The notes beneath the pieces were generated by a model. That model saw only the letters and a program-made list of their open reading frames with translations, was not told the DNA's origin and did not search any database. Shown piece after piece: positions 7,015 through 7,993 of a stretch of 7,993 nucleotides of DNA (position 1 is the first letter of the stretch; each line of letters starts with the position of its first letter). Source of the DNA: Actinomycetes bacterium (lineage in GTDB: Bacteria; Actinomycetota; Actinomycetes; Actinomycetales; Cellulomonadaceae); contig JAEYXM010000118.1 of NCBI GenBank assembly GCA_023428465.1, positions 1-7,993 of the forward strand. The letters are read 5' to 3'. The position numbers were made by a program, and so were the translations under genes.

Positions 7015-7993
7015 TTGAGCATCAGCAGCAGCTGGGATCTTGCCAGCGATGCGGAGCTCATCACGGCCGTTCGCAGTGGCGAGTCGGCCGCCTTCGGCGT
7101 GCTCTGGGAGCGGCACTCCGGCGCGGCCCGTGCGGTCGCCCACCAGTACTCCAACTCGGGCGCTGACGCCGACGACGCCGTCGCGGACGCCTTCCAGCGG
7201 GTCTTCAGCACGATCCAGAGCGGCGGGGGCCCCGACGTCGCCTTCCGTGCCTATCTCTTCACGGTGGTCCGTCGCGTCGCGATGACGCGTGTCGAGGCCG
7301 GCCGTCGCGTCCAGGCCACGGACGACATGACGTCGTTCGAGGCGGCCTTCGACGCGGAGGAGTCCACCGAGCAGCCCGCGCTCGCCGGCTTCGAGCGCAC
7401 GGTCGTCTCGCGCGCCTACAAGTCGCTGCCGGAACGGTGGCAGGCCGTCCTCTGGTACACCGAGGTCGAGGAGATGTCGCCGGCGGAGATCGCGCCGGTC
7501 CTCGGTCTGACCGCGAACGGCGTCGCCGCACTCGCGTACCGGGCCCGTGAGGGCCTCCGGCAGGCCTACCTCCAGCAGCACCTCGCGTCGCCGTCGAGCG
7601 AGGCGTGCACGATCGTCAACGCCAAGCTCGGCTCCTACGTCCGTGGCGGCCTCGCCAAGCGCGAGACGGCGCTCGTGGAGTCCCACCTGGAGGAGTGCGG
7701 CGACTGCCGCGCCCTCGTGCTCGAGCTCGGCGACGTCAACCACGGCATGCGCGCGATCATCGCGCCGCTCGTGCTCGGTGGCATCGCGATCACGGTCCTG
7801 CACGGCATCGGCTTCGGTGGTGCGGCGGCGGCGGGTGCCGCGGGTGTCGCTGCGGCGTCGGCCGGTGCGGCCGGTGGCGCGGGCGCCGCGGCTGCGGGCG
7901 CCGGCGCCAGCGTCGGTGCGGGCTCCGGTGCGGGCACGACGGCGGGCGCGGGCGCCGGGACGAGCGCGGGTGCCGGTGCCGCCGGGACGGGCT
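7015..7993 (+). CDS. Sigma-70 family (ECF-like) factor with fused zinc-finger anti-sigma motif and membrane anchor; partial at 3' end
   Basis: 326 residues are present and the frame is still open at the window end. Region 2 is about residues 10-95 (DAELITAVRSGESAAFGVLWERH, DADDAVADAFQRVFSTI, FRAYLFTVVRRVAMTRVE). Region 4 is about 125-190 (SLPERWQAVLWYTEVEEMSPAEIAPVLGLTANGVAALAYRAREGLRQAYL). It lacks regions 1.1 and 3, as in ECF factors. Then comes a zf-HC2/ZAS-like motif: YVRGGLAKRETALVESHLEECGDCRAL with H224, C228 and C231, plus C198 as a possible fourth ligand. A likely transmembrane helix is 245-267, then an Ala/Gly-rich tract that would lie outside the cell. Start: TTG 7015 has GGGGAG at 7006-7011, a short 3-base spacer. 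An in-frame GTG at 6949 would add 22 residues of low-quality sequence and overlap the candidate -10. This architecture resembles actinobacterial sigma factors with built-in anti-sigma domains (ECF52/53-like); group assignment is tentative. Confidence 0.88.
   Translation, partial: MSISSSWDLASDAELITAVRSGESAAFGVLWERHSGAARAVAHQYSNSGADADDAVADAFQRVFSTIQSGGGPDVAFRAYLFTVVRRVAMTRVEAGRRVQATDDMTSFEAAFDAEESTEQPALAGFERTVVSRAYKSLPERWQAVLWYTEVEEMSPAEIAPVLGLTANGVAALAYRAREGLRQAYLQQHLASPSSEACTIVNAKLGSYVRGGLAKRETALVESHLEECGDCRALVLELGDVNHGMRAIIAPLVLGGIAITVLHGIGFGGAAAAGAAGVAAASAGAAGGAGAAAAGAGASVGAGSGAGTTAGAGAGTSAGAGAAGTG
7819..7993 (+). repeat. Ala/Gly low-complexity coding tract
   Basis: From residue 269 of the sigma-fusion protein to the window end the translation is almost only Ala and Gly with scattered Ser, Thr and Val, in GAGA- and AAGA-like units. 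At the DNA level it is an irregular run of GCG, GGC, GGT and GCC codons. It follows the predicted transmembrane helix, so it is probably an extracytoplasmic linker to a domain beyond the window. Such tracts are prone to length variation and assembly error. Confidence 0.8.

Overview
The window comes from a very GC-rich actinobacterium. Third codon positions are almost all G or C, several starts are GTG or TTG, and the order dnaK-grpE-dnaJ-hspR with HAIR-type HspR operators is an actinobacterial hallmark. The DnaJ without a zinc finger and the neighbouring genes suggest the Micrococcales (for example Cellulomonas or relatives); that placement is inference.

Layout. Positions 75-365 (minus) encode a small uncharacterised 96-residue protein with a strong ribosome binding site, divergent from the chaperone operon. 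The 366-657 gap holds the dnaK control region: two HAIR-like inverted repeats whose centres are 63 bp apart, with a candidate -35/-10 pair whose -10 overlaps the proximal repeat. The Hsp70 operon follows on the plus strand: dnaK (658-2538), grpE (2535-3155), dnaJ (3300-4280) and hspR (4277-4690). dnaK/grpE and dnaJ/hspR each overlap by a GTGA tetranucleotide. The only intergenic gap in the operon (3156-3299, grpE to dnaJ) holds an 18-bp hairpin that could partly terminate or process the transcript. The logic is a feedback loop: HspR, the last product, is expected to repress the dnaK promoter through the HAIR sites, in this family together with DnaK.

Downstream are two uncharacterised membrane proteins on the plus strand (4768-5355, two helices plus a possible PH-like domain; 5454-5954, four helices), each preceded by a similar -10-like motif. 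A strong hairpin (5967-5997) separates them from a convergent minus-strand gene (6031-6798) that encodes a degenerate GGDEF-like protein with GGGAF at the signature position. Divergent from that gene, across a 216-bp gap with a cluster of TGAG/CTCA half-sites, is a sigma-70 family factor starting at TTG 7015 and running off the window end. It carries a C-terminal zinc-binding anti-sigma-like motif, a likely transmembrane helix and a long Ala/Gly-rich tract.

The heat-shock operon is orderly and recognisable. The least ordinary part is the right end, a sigma factor apparently fused to its own anti-sigma and membrane anchor, facing a gene for a catalytically degenerate GGDEF-like protein. Similar fused sigma factors are known, so this is an under-studied arrangement and not a demonstrated new system. 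No mobile element, CRISPR array, tRNA or rRNA was recognised.
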